Assembly (NCBI GenBank): GCA_018061645.1 | Contig: JAGOTT010000010.1 | Span: 1 to 36,360 of the forward strand | Length of the DNA: 36,360 bases | DNA from: Candidatus Moraniibacteriota bacterium | GTDB lineage: Bacteria > Patescibacteriota > Minisyncoccia > Moranbacterales > UBA1568 | Direction of reading: 5' to 3' | Shown here: positions 23,714-31,548 of the stretch, in pieces | Layout of the letters: each line of letters opens with the position of its first letter | How positions within the stretch are numbered: the stretch's first letter is position 1 | The notes under the pieces: model-generated | Told to the model about the DNA's origin: nothing | Database searches by the model: none | The model's input: the letters and a program-made list of their open reading frames with translations, nothing else | Made by a program: the position numbers and the translations under genes

Positions 23714-25132
23714 TCAACTCGCTGTCAGGTTTACGATCCTTTTCCCGAGCGCGTTCCCGGCGATCGCCTCGGTTCCGGTATCCGTCACATACCCCGTCGC
23801 GGTCGTTTCGATATCATACGTTCCGGCGGCAAGCGCCGGAACGGAGACCGGAAAAAACGCCTGACCGTTCGCGTTCGTGGAAACCGTCGCGTCGTATCCG
23901 AGCCCCGCATTCGTGAGACGAACCGATGCGTTCGGGATCACGCCTCCGGACGTATCGTCCTTCACGGTCACGAGAAGCGACCCGAACGTCTTATCGAGCA
24001 GCACGATCGCCGCGGTCTTCGTCTCACCCGGCAATACGTCGATCGTTTCCTTCATTGCGTCCGTCTCGGTACTTTCGTGAAAGATCTCATACCCGGACTC
24101 GCTCGCGTCCAACGTGAAGAAATACTGCCCGTAGCTTTCGTCCGAGTAGGAGACCTCCCCGCTTCCTCCCGTATCATCCGTCTGTACGAACCCGTACACG
24201 GGCTCGAGAGGGCTCGAAAGAGGAACGGTTCCGATCTGTCGGCCGCCTTTCACGGAAAAATCTACATCCGGTATCGCCGTCCCGAACGGGTCTTCCGTCC
24301 TGATGGTTATATCCGCGGACTCATCCACTTTGATCAGCGATTTCTGGTTGACCGCGGCTACCGCGACGGATGCGTGCAGATCGAGCGGATCGAACGAGGA
24401 TGCCGGTGGTGCCGGATATGTCTGTACGCCGTAGTATCCGTTCTTCGTCACCGTGATCTCATAGTCCTGTGTTCCGGGGACGGCTCCCGGACGCATGAGG
24501 TTTCCGGTGGCGTCGGTCAGGTCGGTGAAATCCACGCCGAGCGCGGTGTTCACGACACGGACCGATGCCCCGGCGACACCGTCGCCCGCCGCGTTGAGCA
24601 CATTTATCGAAAGCACGCCCGTATTCGATGCGGATTCCACGCCTTCGGGAGAAACCGTCGCGAACGTCACCACCTCCCGTGACGGTCCGCCAGTTCCCCA
24701 GGACACCGCGATCCTGACCGTCTTGTAATCGGTCGGAGCGATATCGTTCGGACTGCCGCCGAGCGTCCCATCGTACGGATCGTCGATATATCGGATCGCG
24801 GTATGAACCTGAAACGACGCGTTGCTCGCCTGAACCGTCTCGTTTTCCAGGATATCGCCTCCCGGGATACCGTACACCCACGAGGAACCGTTCCAGTTCT
24901 TCGTACCGATGATGTCGTAGTCGAGGCTCCTCACCATCTCCATCTTTTGGTTCGCCAAAGCGGTCGCGCCGAGCCGGTTCCGCGCGTCGAACATGTGCTG
25001 GGTCGAAAGAGACCAGGTCTGATAGAACGACATCGTGATCACGGAAAACAGGAAAAGCAGCGTCAGCGCCTCGATGAGCGTGAACCCTGGTATCTTGTAT
25101 CTTGTATCTTGTATCTTGTATCTTGGCATCAT
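23714..25132 (-). CDS. PilV/GspI-like minor pilin with regulatory-like beta-sandwich repeats
   Basis: A 472-residue prepilin. Residues 1-16 are the leader ([16 protein letters not shown]), then FTLIEALTLLFLFSVITMSF begins the pilin helix with Glu at +5 and QKMEMVRSLDYD, as in PilV. After about residue 170 come three Ig-like/carboxypeptidase-regulatory-like modules (NVLNAAGDGVAGASVRVVN; IRTEDPFGTAIPDVDFSV; VTVKDDTSGGVIPNASVRL), so it is a long, surface-exposed pilin, perhaps an adhesive tip. The leader is encoded by five exact copies of a 7-bp repeat (25091-25125), and the usual basic residue before the cleavage Gly is replaced by Ile-Pro. It overlaps pilC by 4 bp. Confidence 0.85.
   Translation of the reverse strand: MMPRYKIQDTRYKIPGFTLIEALTLLFLFSVITMSFYQTWSLSTQHMFDARNRLGATALANQKMEMVRSLDYDIIGTKNWNGSSWVYGIPGGDILENETVQASNASFQVHTAIRYIDDPYDGTLGGSPNDIAPTDYKTVRIAVSWGTGGPSREVVTFATVSPEGVESASNTGVLSINVLNAAGDGVAGASVRVVNTALGVDFTDLTDATGNLMRPGAVPGTQDYEITVTKNGYYGVQTYPAPPASSFDPLDLHASVAVAAVNQKSLIKVDESADITIRTEDPFGTAIPDVDFSVKGGRQIGTVPLSSPLEPVYGFVQTDDTGGSGEVSYSDESYGQYFFTLDASESGYEIFHESTETDAMKETIDVLPGETKTAAIVLLDKTFGSLLVTVKDDTSGGVIPNASVRLTNAGLGYDATVSTNANGQAFFPVSVPALAAGTYDIETTATGYVTDTGTEAIAGNALGKRIVNLTAS
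25091..25125. repeat. Five perfect tandem copies of a 7-bp repeat inside a prepilin leader
   Basis: TATCTTG five times without change on the plus strand (CAAGATA on the coding strand). Because 7 is not a multiple of 3, it encodes the seven-residue period RYKIQDT over 21 bp, and losing or gaining one unit would shift the frame. The same heptamer lies in uvrC at 35461-35488. Confidence 0.9.
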
Positions 25133-26349
25133 TGGATATTTTCCAATACGCTGTACATCGGCTGGAGCATCGCGACCGCGAAAAACCCGACACCGCCGCC
25201 GATGAGGAGCATGAGCACCGGCTCGATGATGGACGACATATTCTTGGTGATCTGGTTCACTTCCTCCTCGTAGAACTCCGCGAGCCGCTCGAGCACCACT
25301 TCGGTCTTTCCGGTCTCCTCGCCGACCTCGATGATCTGCGAGACGAGAATCGGGAACTGGCGTTCGTGCGCGGCGATGACCTTCGAAAGCTCCGTCCCTT
25401 TCTGGATCTCCTCTACGGCCTCCGCGAGCACCGACTTGTAATGGACGTTCCCGATGGTCTTCCCGACGATATTGAGACTGTCCACGACCGACACGCCGCT
25501 CTTGAGGAGCGAGCTGTAGATGCGCGCGAACCGGGCGCAGTTCACCTTCACGACAATATTCCCGACGATCGGCATCCGGAGAAACAGGAAATGGAAGAAC
25601 CGCTTCCCGCCCGGCGTCCCATAGAGAAATTTCACGCCGAGAACGAGGGCGACAACGATGGAAAGGGAAAGAAATGCGTGCTCCCGGAGGAAATCGCTCA
25701 TTCCCATGATGAAAAGCGTCGTTTTCGGCAATTCGACATCCATGTCCTTGAACACTCCCGTGATCTTCGGAAGGATGTAGGTGAGCATGAGGACACCGAT
25801 GCCGATCATCGCCACCACGATCACCGCCGGATAGGTCATCGCCCCTTTCACCTTGCTCTTGAGGTCGTTCTCCTTCTCGAGCTGGAGCGCAAGGATGTCG
25901 AGGACGCTCTCGAGATTTCCCGAAACCTCACCGACGTAGACCATGTTCGTGAAAAGTTCCGAGAATACGTTCGGATATTTCGCCAGGCTTTCGGACAGGG
26001 TCTTCCCCGACTGAACTTCCCCGTGAACGTCCTCGAGGATCTTTCGGAACGTCTTGTTTTTCGTCTGAAGCGACAGGCTCTTGATCGCCCGAGCCACCAC
26101 GAGCCCCGACGAGATCATGACCGCGAGGTTCCGCGCGAAGACCATCTTCTCCTTGAGCGGCACCGACATGAACCGATCGAGAAACTTGACCTGGACCTGC
26201 GATTCCTCCCGCATCTCCTTTGCGGACGTGAGGAGAAGCCCTCCGGCACGCAGATCCTGGGCGAGCGTCCGCTCGTCCGGAGCGGTGGCTTCGCCGGCCG
26301 ATGCCGAGCCGTCCGCGATATTCTTCGCCGTATAGAGAAATTTCGGCAT
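25129..26349 (-). CDS. pilC: Type IV pilus inner-membrane platform protein PilC (GspF family)
   Basis: A 406-residue polytopic protein of the T2SF/PilC family, the platform on which the extension ATPase acts. It has an N-terminal GspF-like segment (FLYTAKNIADGSASAGEATAPDE) and two T2SF domains: residues about 62-185 (FARNLAVMISSGLVVARAIKSL, GEVSGNLESVL) and about 265-390 (CARFARIYSSLLKSGVSVVDSLNIV, IEVGEETGKTEVVLERLAEFYEEEV). Each is followed by membrane helices. Full family length. It opens the pilus operon with its own extended -10 promoter 35 bp upstream. The extension and retraction ATPases PilB and PilT are not in the window. Confidence 0.94.
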   Translation of the reverse strand: MPKFLYTAKNIADGSASAGEATAPDERTLAQDLRAGGLLLTSAKEMREESQVQVKFLDRFMSVPLKEKMVFARNLAVMISSGLVVARAIKSLSLQTKNKTFRKILEDVHGEVQSGKTLSESLAKYPNVFSELFTNMVYVGEVSGNLESVLDILALQLEKENDLKSKVKGAMTYPAVIVVAMIGIGVLMLTYILPKITGVFKDMDVELPKTTLFIMGMSDFLREHAFLSLSIVVALVLGVKFLYGTPGGKRFFHFLFLRMPIVGNIVVKVNCARFARIYSSLLKSGVSVVDSLNIVGKTIGNVHYKSVLAEAVEEIQKGTELSKVIAAHERQFPILVSQIIEVGEETGKTEVVLERLAEFYEEEVNQITKNMSSIIEPVLMLLIGGGVGFFAVAMLQPMYSVLENIQ

Positions 26350-26383
26350 AAGAAAAAGTCTGTGTTGATGTTTCGCTTCTTCC

Positions 26384-26392
26384 AGTATACCA
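26384..26392 (-). promoter_or_regulatory. Extended -10 promoter of the pilus operon
   Basis: TGGTATACT on the minus strand (26392-26384), an extended -10 of the same type as at 10309 and 29921; the -35 is poor. The predicted start is near 26377, with a leader of about 28 nt lacking a Shine-Dalgarno sequence. Confidence 0.6.
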
Positions 26393-26416
26393 CGAAATCC
26401 GAAGTATCTTCACGAT

Positions 26417-29119
26417 TTATCGCCCCGCGTTATAGAGCGCGGTGATCTCCGTCTGTGTAAGCGCTCGATTGAACACTCTCACTTCGTCGATAGAACCGTT
26501 GAAATAGTAACTGCCAGTACCACCGATTCTATGAGAGGAAGCCCCGCTCGTATCGATGGCACCCGTATCGGTGTAACTTATCTCGCTGTCGAAAGATCCG
26601 TCGATATAAAAACGGACTTTTTGTGCCGCAGTATCACGCGTAAAAGCAACATGATGCCAAGCATTGTCGGTCACGCTCTGAGCGCTACTGAATACGGCAA
26701 CACTTCCACTATTCGTACGGAGATAGACGACGAACTTGTTTGCCGTACCTCCGGCGGTCGTCGGACCGACAGACATATAGACAAGCGGGGTGCTATTCTG
26801 ATACTCGAGTATCAGCTTCCCATTCGTCGCTGTCTTTATCCATGCTGAAGCGGAGAGATTATTCGCGAAATTGAACGCTGTTGAGGTCGTACCAAGAGCC
26901 ACATAGTCATCGCTCCCATCGAAGCTCATCCCCTGGCCGATCTTGCCGATAGCGCGGGTCGGACCGTTGGTGAGGGTGCCGGTGTTGCCCTTGCCGGAGC
27001 GGTCATAGGCGGTGGTACCGGCGATGTCGGGACCGTTGAAGGGCCAATACCCGACGAGTCCCGTGTCCGGGTCGTCCGGCATAGTGGTTTTGTACAGCTT
27101 CACCACCTCATCCGCGGACAGCGCGCGGTTGTATATGCGGACTTCGTCCATCTTCCCATCGAATGATTCGGTGCCTGCGGATTGGTGATTGCCGATGGAT
27201 AGATTGGCAGTCAGAACCCTTGCCTGTGCCGAAGAATAATCCGTTCCGCTCTGGAGCGCGCCATCGACATAGATCTTTCTTGTCGAATTGCTCTCGATAA
27301 CTCCGACGATATGATGCCACGCGCCCGTCGTCGGGAGCGTGGAAACGCGCTGGGCCAGCAAATTCGTTCCGTCCCACCAGAGAAGCTTCAGACCACTTCC
27401 CCCCGTACCGGCATCCGCATCTTTTCGAAGAATATAGTTCAGATCCTTTTTGACAAGAGTGCTGATATTCCCTTCACCGGTCCAGTTATCCGCATTCGCC
27501 CATACCGAAATCGTCATATCCGATGTCAAATCGAGCGAATTGCCGTCCGGAACCGTGATATAATCGTCCGTCCCATCGAAACTCGTCGCGCCACCAATTT
27601 GGCCGGTGGTCCAGGTGGGACCGTTCGTAAGGGTGCCGGTGTTGGCATTGCCGCTCGCATCCGAAGCAGAGGTACCGCTCGCATCGTCGAGCTTCCAGTA
27701 TCCGACCATGCCTTTCTCGAGACTGTCGATCTGGCTGTCGGCCGAATTCATCTTGTCCGCGGCTCCGGCCTGATAGAGGTTCCATATCTCGGATGCGGAA
27801 AGCGCGCGGTTATAAATGCGCGGTTCGTCGATTTTCCCGCTGAAATATTCTCCGGTCGTGCTGAGCGAGCCGATGCTGTCCGTAAGGGTCGTCGGAGTTC
27901 CATTCGTGTATGAGGCATTCGCGAAGGTTACTGATTGTGTCACTCTCAAAACTCCGTCAAGATACAGATAGATCTTGTCGTTCGGAAAATCCAAAATACC
28001 CGTCACAAAGTGCCATTCGTTGAGCGCGGGGTACGCGACTGACGCCGTTTGAAATGAGTCACCTGTCGAGCTTCTTCCTCCCATTTCTATCAATCCGGAA
28101 TCGTCGTAGATATTAAGCAATACGCCCGCGGATGTATCGTTTGTCAAAATACTCAATATCCGTTTTCGCGCGGCATCCGCGGGGTACGCAGACGGATTCA
28201 CCCATGCGGATACGGTCACCTGAGAACGCCCATTGAGTATCGGCCCGAACTTATTGATCCCAAGAGAGGCATACTGGTTCGTCCCGTTGAACGAGAACGC
28301 TTGACCGATCTTTCCAATTGTTTTCGTCGGACCATTCGTAAGCGTACCGTTCCCGCCTTTGCCACTCCGGTCATAGGCGGTGGTACCGGAAATATCCGAA
28401 CCGTTGAAGGGCCAATACCCGACGAGCCCCGTGTCCGGATCGTCCGGCGCGGTGGTCCTGTAGAGCTTCGCTACCTCATCTGCGCCAAGTGGACGATTGT
28501 AAACACGGATCTCGTCTATGGATCCGTCCCAGTACCTGTTGCTGGTAACATGGTTCGTTTCAGCACCGATTTGAAAGATTCCGGCATTGGAAGCCGATGT
28601 TGTCGCCGGGATAGTCACTCCTCCACCAAAAGTAAGCGCCTGCTGAGTGCCGTTCTTGTACAACTTCAATCTATTGGCATTTCCCGTCTGCGTCCCGTCG
28701 AACACCATGACATAGTGGTTCCATACTCCCGTACTCACGATATCCCCCGTCGTATACGCATATTGGTTCGACGCATCACCGATCGACAACGTGATATCAT
28801 TGGGCTCTCCATAACCGGTTCCGCCAAGAGCCATCTGTATCCTATTCCCATCAGCGCTGCTGTTGCTCTTTGAAAAAATCGTCTTATCTTGGGTAAGCGC
28901 GTCTATGTTCGCCCACGCGCCTACAGTCAAAAAAGATAATCCATCAAGTGCATTGATATCATTCGTGACGATATGATCATCCGTCCCGTCGAAGTCCGTC
29001 GCGCCGCCGATCTGACCGGTGGTCCAGGTGGGGCCGCTCGTGAGAGTGCCGGTGTTGCCGTTGCCGCTCGAATCCGCCGCGCTCGTTCCGCTCGCATCGT
29101 CGAGCTTCCAATAGCCGAC
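26417..29119. repeat. Tandem duplication of a two-LamG unit within the surface protein gene
   Basis: Nearly identical DNA stretches (for example GGGCCAATACCCGACGAG at 27041 and its counterpart with one change at 28409) lie 1368 bp, or 456 codons, apart. Domains 2-3 and domains 4-5 therefore look like copies of one two-domain unit. Domain starts match best (GYWKLDDASGTSA and GYWPFNG series), while strand regions have diverged. Confidence 0.75.
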
Positions 29120-29914
29120 AAGGCCCTGCTCGAGAGAATTCTCGAAGGAGTAATCGATTTTCGTTTCGGCATACGAAGACGCGATCTCTTCCATGGGCAA
29201 GGCACGATTATAGATGCGAACTTCGTCGATCGAACCGTTGAAGTATCTCGACCCACCACCCGGTTCGGCACCAATCGCAGCCGCCTGACCAGCAGATGTC
29301 GAGAGCGTGCCGGTCGCGGAAACGGTCTTGTCGAGTTTTCCGTCGATATAGATACGGAATTCGCTCGCATCGATGGTGACGGCGATGTTATACCAAATAC
29401 CCGTCTTGAGCGCCTGATTGGAATGATGATATCCGACCGGCGATTTCCCATATCCGTAGACGCCGACATTACCGCTCGTGTTCACGGTCACATAATGTGA
29501 AAGATACTTGATATACACCGCATTCGTATCCCCGTCCGCCCAAGAATCCCCCTTGACCCATGCGGAAACGGTGACCGCCGTCCCGATATTTATGGAAGTG
29601 CTATCCGGAACGGAGACATACTGGTTCGAACCGTTGAAAGTGATCGCTTTATTTTTCTTTCCCTCGACACGGGATGGACTGCTCTGAAGAGTCCCGGTAT
29701 TGTTGTTTCCGGAAGAATCGGTGGCGGATGTTCCGGCTGTCTCATCGAACTTCCAATAAGCCTTAAGTCCGCTATTCGAAGGTGCTTTGATATTGGCGCC
29801 CGCCTGCGCCTGCTTCCAATACCAGTATCCGCCGCCGAGTGCAGCCATGATCAAGATGATGCCCAGGTACTGGAAGGCGCGGTTGAGAAGAAGGTTGTGA
29901 TTTTTCGTCGGCAT
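26417..29914 (-). CDS. Giant surface protein with five LamG (concanavalin-like) domains
   Basis: A 1165-residue protein. Residues about 16-33 form an N-terminal membrane anchor (FQYLGIILIMAALGGGYWYW), with no obvious cleavage site. Five LamG-like domains follow, at about 46-250, 265-490, 497-720, 737-950 and 955-1165. Each begins with GYWKLD/GYWPFN, has a ...FNGxxxYV strand and AWV or AWIK, and ends with GSIDEVRIYNRALxxxEI. LamG folds bind sugars or proteins, so the protein is probably an anchored adhesin. It lies directly before the pilus operon, which suggests a joint role in attachment. There is no other motor or enzyme domain. The ATG lies only 6 bases after a -10 hexamer, so the mRNA is probably leaderless. 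Confidence 0.9.
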   Translation of the reverse strand: MPTKNHNLLLNRAFQYLGIILIMAALGGGYWYWKQAQAGANIKAPSNSGLKAYWKFDETAGTSATDSSGNNNTGTLQSSPSRVEGKKNKAITFNGSNQYVSVPDSTSINIGTAVTVSAWVKGDSWADGDTNAVYIKYLSHYVTVNTSGNVGVYGYGKSPVGYHHSNQALKTGIWYNIAVTIDASEFRIYIDGKLDKTVSATGTLSTSAGQAAAIGAEPGGGSRYFNGSIDEVRIYNRALPMEEIASSYAETKIDYSFENSLEQGLVGYWKLDDASGTSAADSSGNGNTGTLTSGPTWTTGQIGGATDFDGTDDHIVTNDINALDGLSFLTVGAWANIDALTQDKTIFSKSNSSADGNRIQMALGGTGYGEPNDITLSIGDASNQYAYTTGDIVSTGVWNHYVMVFDGTQTGNANRLKLYKNGTQQALTFGGGVTIPATTSASNAGIFQIGAETNHVTSNRYWDGSIDEIRVYNRPLGADEVAKLYRTTAPDDPDTGLVGYWPFNGSDISGTTAYDRSGKGGNGTLTNGPTKTIGKIGQAFSFNGTNQYASLGINKFGPILNGRSQVTVSAWVNPSAYPADAARKRILSILTNDTSAGVLLNIYDDSGLIEMGGRSSTGDSFQTASVAYPALNEWHFVTGILDFPNDKIYLYLDGVLRVTQSVTFANASYTNGTPTTLTDSIGSLSTTGEYFSGKIDEPRIYNRALSASEIWNLYQAGAADKMNSADSQIDSLEKGMVGYWKLDDASGTSASDASGNANTGTLTNGPTWTTGQIGGATSFDGTDDYITVPDGNSLDLTSDMTISVWANADNWTGEGNISTLVKKDLNYILRKDADAGTGGSGLKLLWWDGTNLLAQRVSTLPTTGAWHHIVGVIESNSTRKIYVDGALQSGTDYSSAQARVLTANLSIGNHQSAGTESFDGKMDEVRIYNRALSADEVVKLYKTTMPDDPDTGLVGYWPFNGPDIAGTTAYDRSGKGNTGTLTNGPTRAIGKIGQGMSFDGSDDYVALGTTSTAFNFANNLSASAWIKTATNGKLILEYQNSTPLVYMSVGPTTAGGTANKFVVYLRTNSGSVAVFSSAQSVTDNAWHHVAFTRDTAAQKVRFYIDGSFDSEISYTDTGAIDTSGASSHRIGGTGSYYFNGSIDEVRVFNRALTQTEITALYNAGR

Positions 29915-29920
29915 ATCTAT

Positions 29921-29929
29921 AGTATATCA
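29921..29929 (-). promoter_or_regulatory. Extended -10 promoter of the LamG gene, predicted leaderless
   Basis: TGATATACT on the minus strand (29929-29921). The initiating ATG (29914-29912) is 6 bases beyond the hexamer, which is where transcription should start, so the message would begin at or next to the start codon. Confidence 0.6.
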
Positions 29930-29934
29930 TCCGA

Positions 29935-30097
29935 AAACACAAAGCATAGTACACAAAGAACCAAACAAAACCCAAAACACGGACTTCAAAATACAATTCT
30001 GGATTCTTCTCCCGCTGAGGCGGAATCAGAATGACGGAAAGAGTGGAATAACAGACGAGAAGTTTGGATTTTTGTTTTCTGGATTTTTGTGCTTTCC
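29935..30097. repeat. Inverted A/T-rich repeat with a central GC hairpin, upstream of the LamG gene
   Basis: The left arm (29935-29996) is CAAA-rich and very like the left arm at 14620-14669 (ACCAAACAAAACCCAAAACAC). The centre (30010-30022) has a small CCGC-TGAG-GCGG hairpin. The right arm (30063-30097) is T-rich with GGATTTTTG twice at 15-bp spacing. The 271-bp gap between the two genes is filled by this element and a terminator. Confidence 0.65.
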
Positions 30098-30115
30098 GCC
30101 CTGCGGCTATTGTAT

Positions 30116-30140
30116 CAAAAAATCCCGAGATTGTCGGGAT
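30116..30140 (-). terminator. Terminator after the coiled-coil gene
   Basis: On the minus strand ATCCCGA-CAATC-TCGGGAT (30140-30122) is a perfect 7-bp stem followed directly by a run of T residues (30121-30117). It lies about 45 bp after the stop at 30187. Confidence 0.88.
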
Positions 30141-30186
30141 ACGAAAAACCGCCCCTGAAATCAAGGACTGTTTCCGGAAAAACCGT

Positions 30187-30471
30187 TTATCGCGAGGCGG
30201 AGAACACGAGTTTCTCGACTTTCACCATGCGTTTTTCGAGTTTCTTGAATTCGGCACGATCGACTTTTTCCGAAAGCATGTATTTGACGTCGGTCATGTC
30301 TTCCTGGAGACGATCGATCTTCGACTCAAGCGACAACATCCGTTGCTTGATATCGGATTGGTCTTCAGCGATGATCTGAATACCTTCATTCATCGCTTCA
30401 AGAAGCGACATCACCTCGCCCGAGCTGAAGCTCTTCTCATCGTCCTTCTTTTTTGGAATTTTTTTCGCCAT
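30187..30471 (-). CDS. Small coiled-coil protein, unknown function
   Basis: A 94-residue protein: a Lys-rich start (MAKKIPKKKDDEKSF), then a long amphipathic coiled coil (LLEAMNEGIQIIAEDQSDIKQ...KKLEKRMVKVEKLVF), with no membrane segment or signal. Similar small proteins with a MNEGIQ..AE...I..R....E.KID.L pattern are common in Patescibacteria, but no function is known to me. A GTG four codons upstream is in frame, but it touches the -10 hexamer, so the ATG at 30471 must be the start; the leader is only about 6 nt. It has its own promoter and terminator. Confidence 0.7.
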   Translation of the reverse strand: MAKKIPKKKDDEKSFSSGEVMSLLEAMNEGIQIIAEDQSDIKQRMLSLESKIDRLQEDMTDVKYMLSEKVDRAEFKKLEKRMVKVEKLVFSASR

Positions 30472-30483
30472 ATTCGTAAACAC

Positions 30484-30511
30484 AGTATATCACTCGAAAA
30501 AAAGACGTCAA
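30484..30511 (-). promoter_or_regulatory. Promoter of the coiled-coil gene
   Basis: TTGACG (30511-30506), a 16-bp spacer and TATACT (30489-30484) within an extended TGATATACT. The -35 overlaps the stop codon of the upstream gene. The predicted start is near 30477. Confidence 0.75.
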
Positions 30512-31437
30512 CGGATCCGGAGCGCGGTCCAGGTACGCATGAAACGCTCGAAGACGCGCGGACCGCGCGGTTTCGGGAGAAAGATGAGCGCCTGATCGGT
30601 CGCCTCGATATGTCCGCCGAAGATGCGGGTCTTCGGGTTCCGGGCGATCTTTTTCTTCTGCCATGAGGCAAGCCACGACTCGAGAAACGCGGAATCGAAA
30701 ACGACTTCGAGCAACCGACGGACGCGTGGTGCGGCGCCCGGCTCGCGGACATACCAGAGCGGCAGGAGTTCGATCGGTCGGAACTGCGGCTTGAATTTTT
30801 TGATCCATCGGTTCCGAAGCTCGAACCGCCGGAACACCTCCTCGCCGACGACGGGAACGAGAAACTGGTACTCGTGCGCGGAAAAGAGATCCTTGGTGGA
30901 TATCTCGAGCGCATCCTCGGAAACATAGTAGTTGAGACAGGCACGGTCGCGATGGTATTTTCCGTGCCGCCGCTTGCCGATAATATGGAGGAACCCGGTC
31001 AAAAACGTCCGTCCGACCCAGATCCGACCGGCACGGAGCACGACGAAGAAATCCCAGTCGCTCTCCCTGTCGCCCGCTTTCATCGCGAGACTCCCCGTCA
31101 CGCCGATCATGCGGACGAACGGCACGAAGGCGAGAAACCGCGAAAGCGACCGTACGCGTTTGAGTTTCGCCGAGGAAATCTTTTCGGAACGGATCCGGGA
31201 ACGGACGAGTGCCTCCCGTCCGCGGAGCGGATAGAATCCGTCGCATGGGACGATCCGATCCGAAAACGTATCCCCCGAAAGCGCCGCGACCACGTCGCCG
31301 AGACGGATCGCATGCCCGTCCCCGTCCGCATCGTCCTCCATCCGGACACAATGCAGCCATGCCTCGAACGCGGTCAATGGGCAGTCGAGCGCGTCGTAGT
31401 AGGCGATGGTGGCGAGAAGGTTTTTCGAGAGAGACAC
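30508..31437 (-). CDS. Nucleotidyltransferase-like protein (Pol-beta superfamily), unknown substrate
   Basis: About 309 residues. The N-terminal helical part (LLATIAYYDALDCPLTAFEAW) resembles a winged-helix-like head. Then comes MIGVTGSLAMKAGDRESDWDFF: a Gly-Ser pair followed 11 residues later by Asp-x-Asp, the metal-binding signature of the nucleotidyltransferase fold. The C-terminal half is Arg-rich with FLPKPRGPRVFERF at the end. Such proteins could transfer nucleotides to a small molecule or protein; the substrate is unknown. The longest frame begins with TTG at 31458 inside an AT-rich repeat; I prefer the GTG at 31437, but the choice is uncertain. Confidence 0.7.
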   Translation of the reverse strand: MSLSKNLLATIAYYDALDCPLTAFEAWLHCVRMEDDADGDGHAIRLGDVVAALSGDTFSDRIVPCDGFYPLRGREALVRSRIRSEKISSAKLKRVRSLSRFLAFVPFVRMIGVTGSLAMKAGDRESDWDFFVVLRAGRIWVGRTFLTGFLHIIGKRRHGKYHRDRACLNYYVSEDALEISTKDLFSAHEYQFLVPVVGEEVFRRFELRNRWIKKFKPQFRPIELLPLWYVREPGAAPRVRRLLEVVFDSAFLESWLASWQKKKIARNPKTRIFGGHIEATDQALIFLPKPRGPRVFERFMRTWTALRIR

Positions 31438-31445
31438 GGAGGTAA

Positions 31446-31548
31446 TGCCAAATTTCAAATGCCAAATTTCAAATCAAACACAAAAACTTAATTTTGAAAT
31501 TTCGATTTTGAGCTTCACTTGGCATTTGTCATTTGGATTTTGAAATTT
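31446..31548. repeat. Inverted heptad repeat between uvrA and the nucleotidyltransferase-like gene
   Basis: Left arm: TGCCAAATTTCAAA twice in tandem (31446-31473), that is, a 14-bp or doubled 7-bp unit. Right arm: GGCATTT, GTCATTT, GGATTTT, GAAATTT in 7-bp steps (31521-31548), complementary in sense to the left arm. It covers the stop of uvrA and the possible TTG start of the next gene. Confidence 0.8.

Noticed and set aside
25102..26445. Long plus-strand open frame (447 codons) opposite pilC
   Set aside because: It mirrors pilC codon by codon, is rich in Arg, His, Asp and Glu with no domain, and pilC on the other strand is a clear family member.
31438..31458. TTG at 31458 as start of the nucleotidyltransferase-like gene
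   Set aside because: The extra residues come from the AT-rich repeat and TTG is the weakest start; not excluded, since two other genes do translate repeats.
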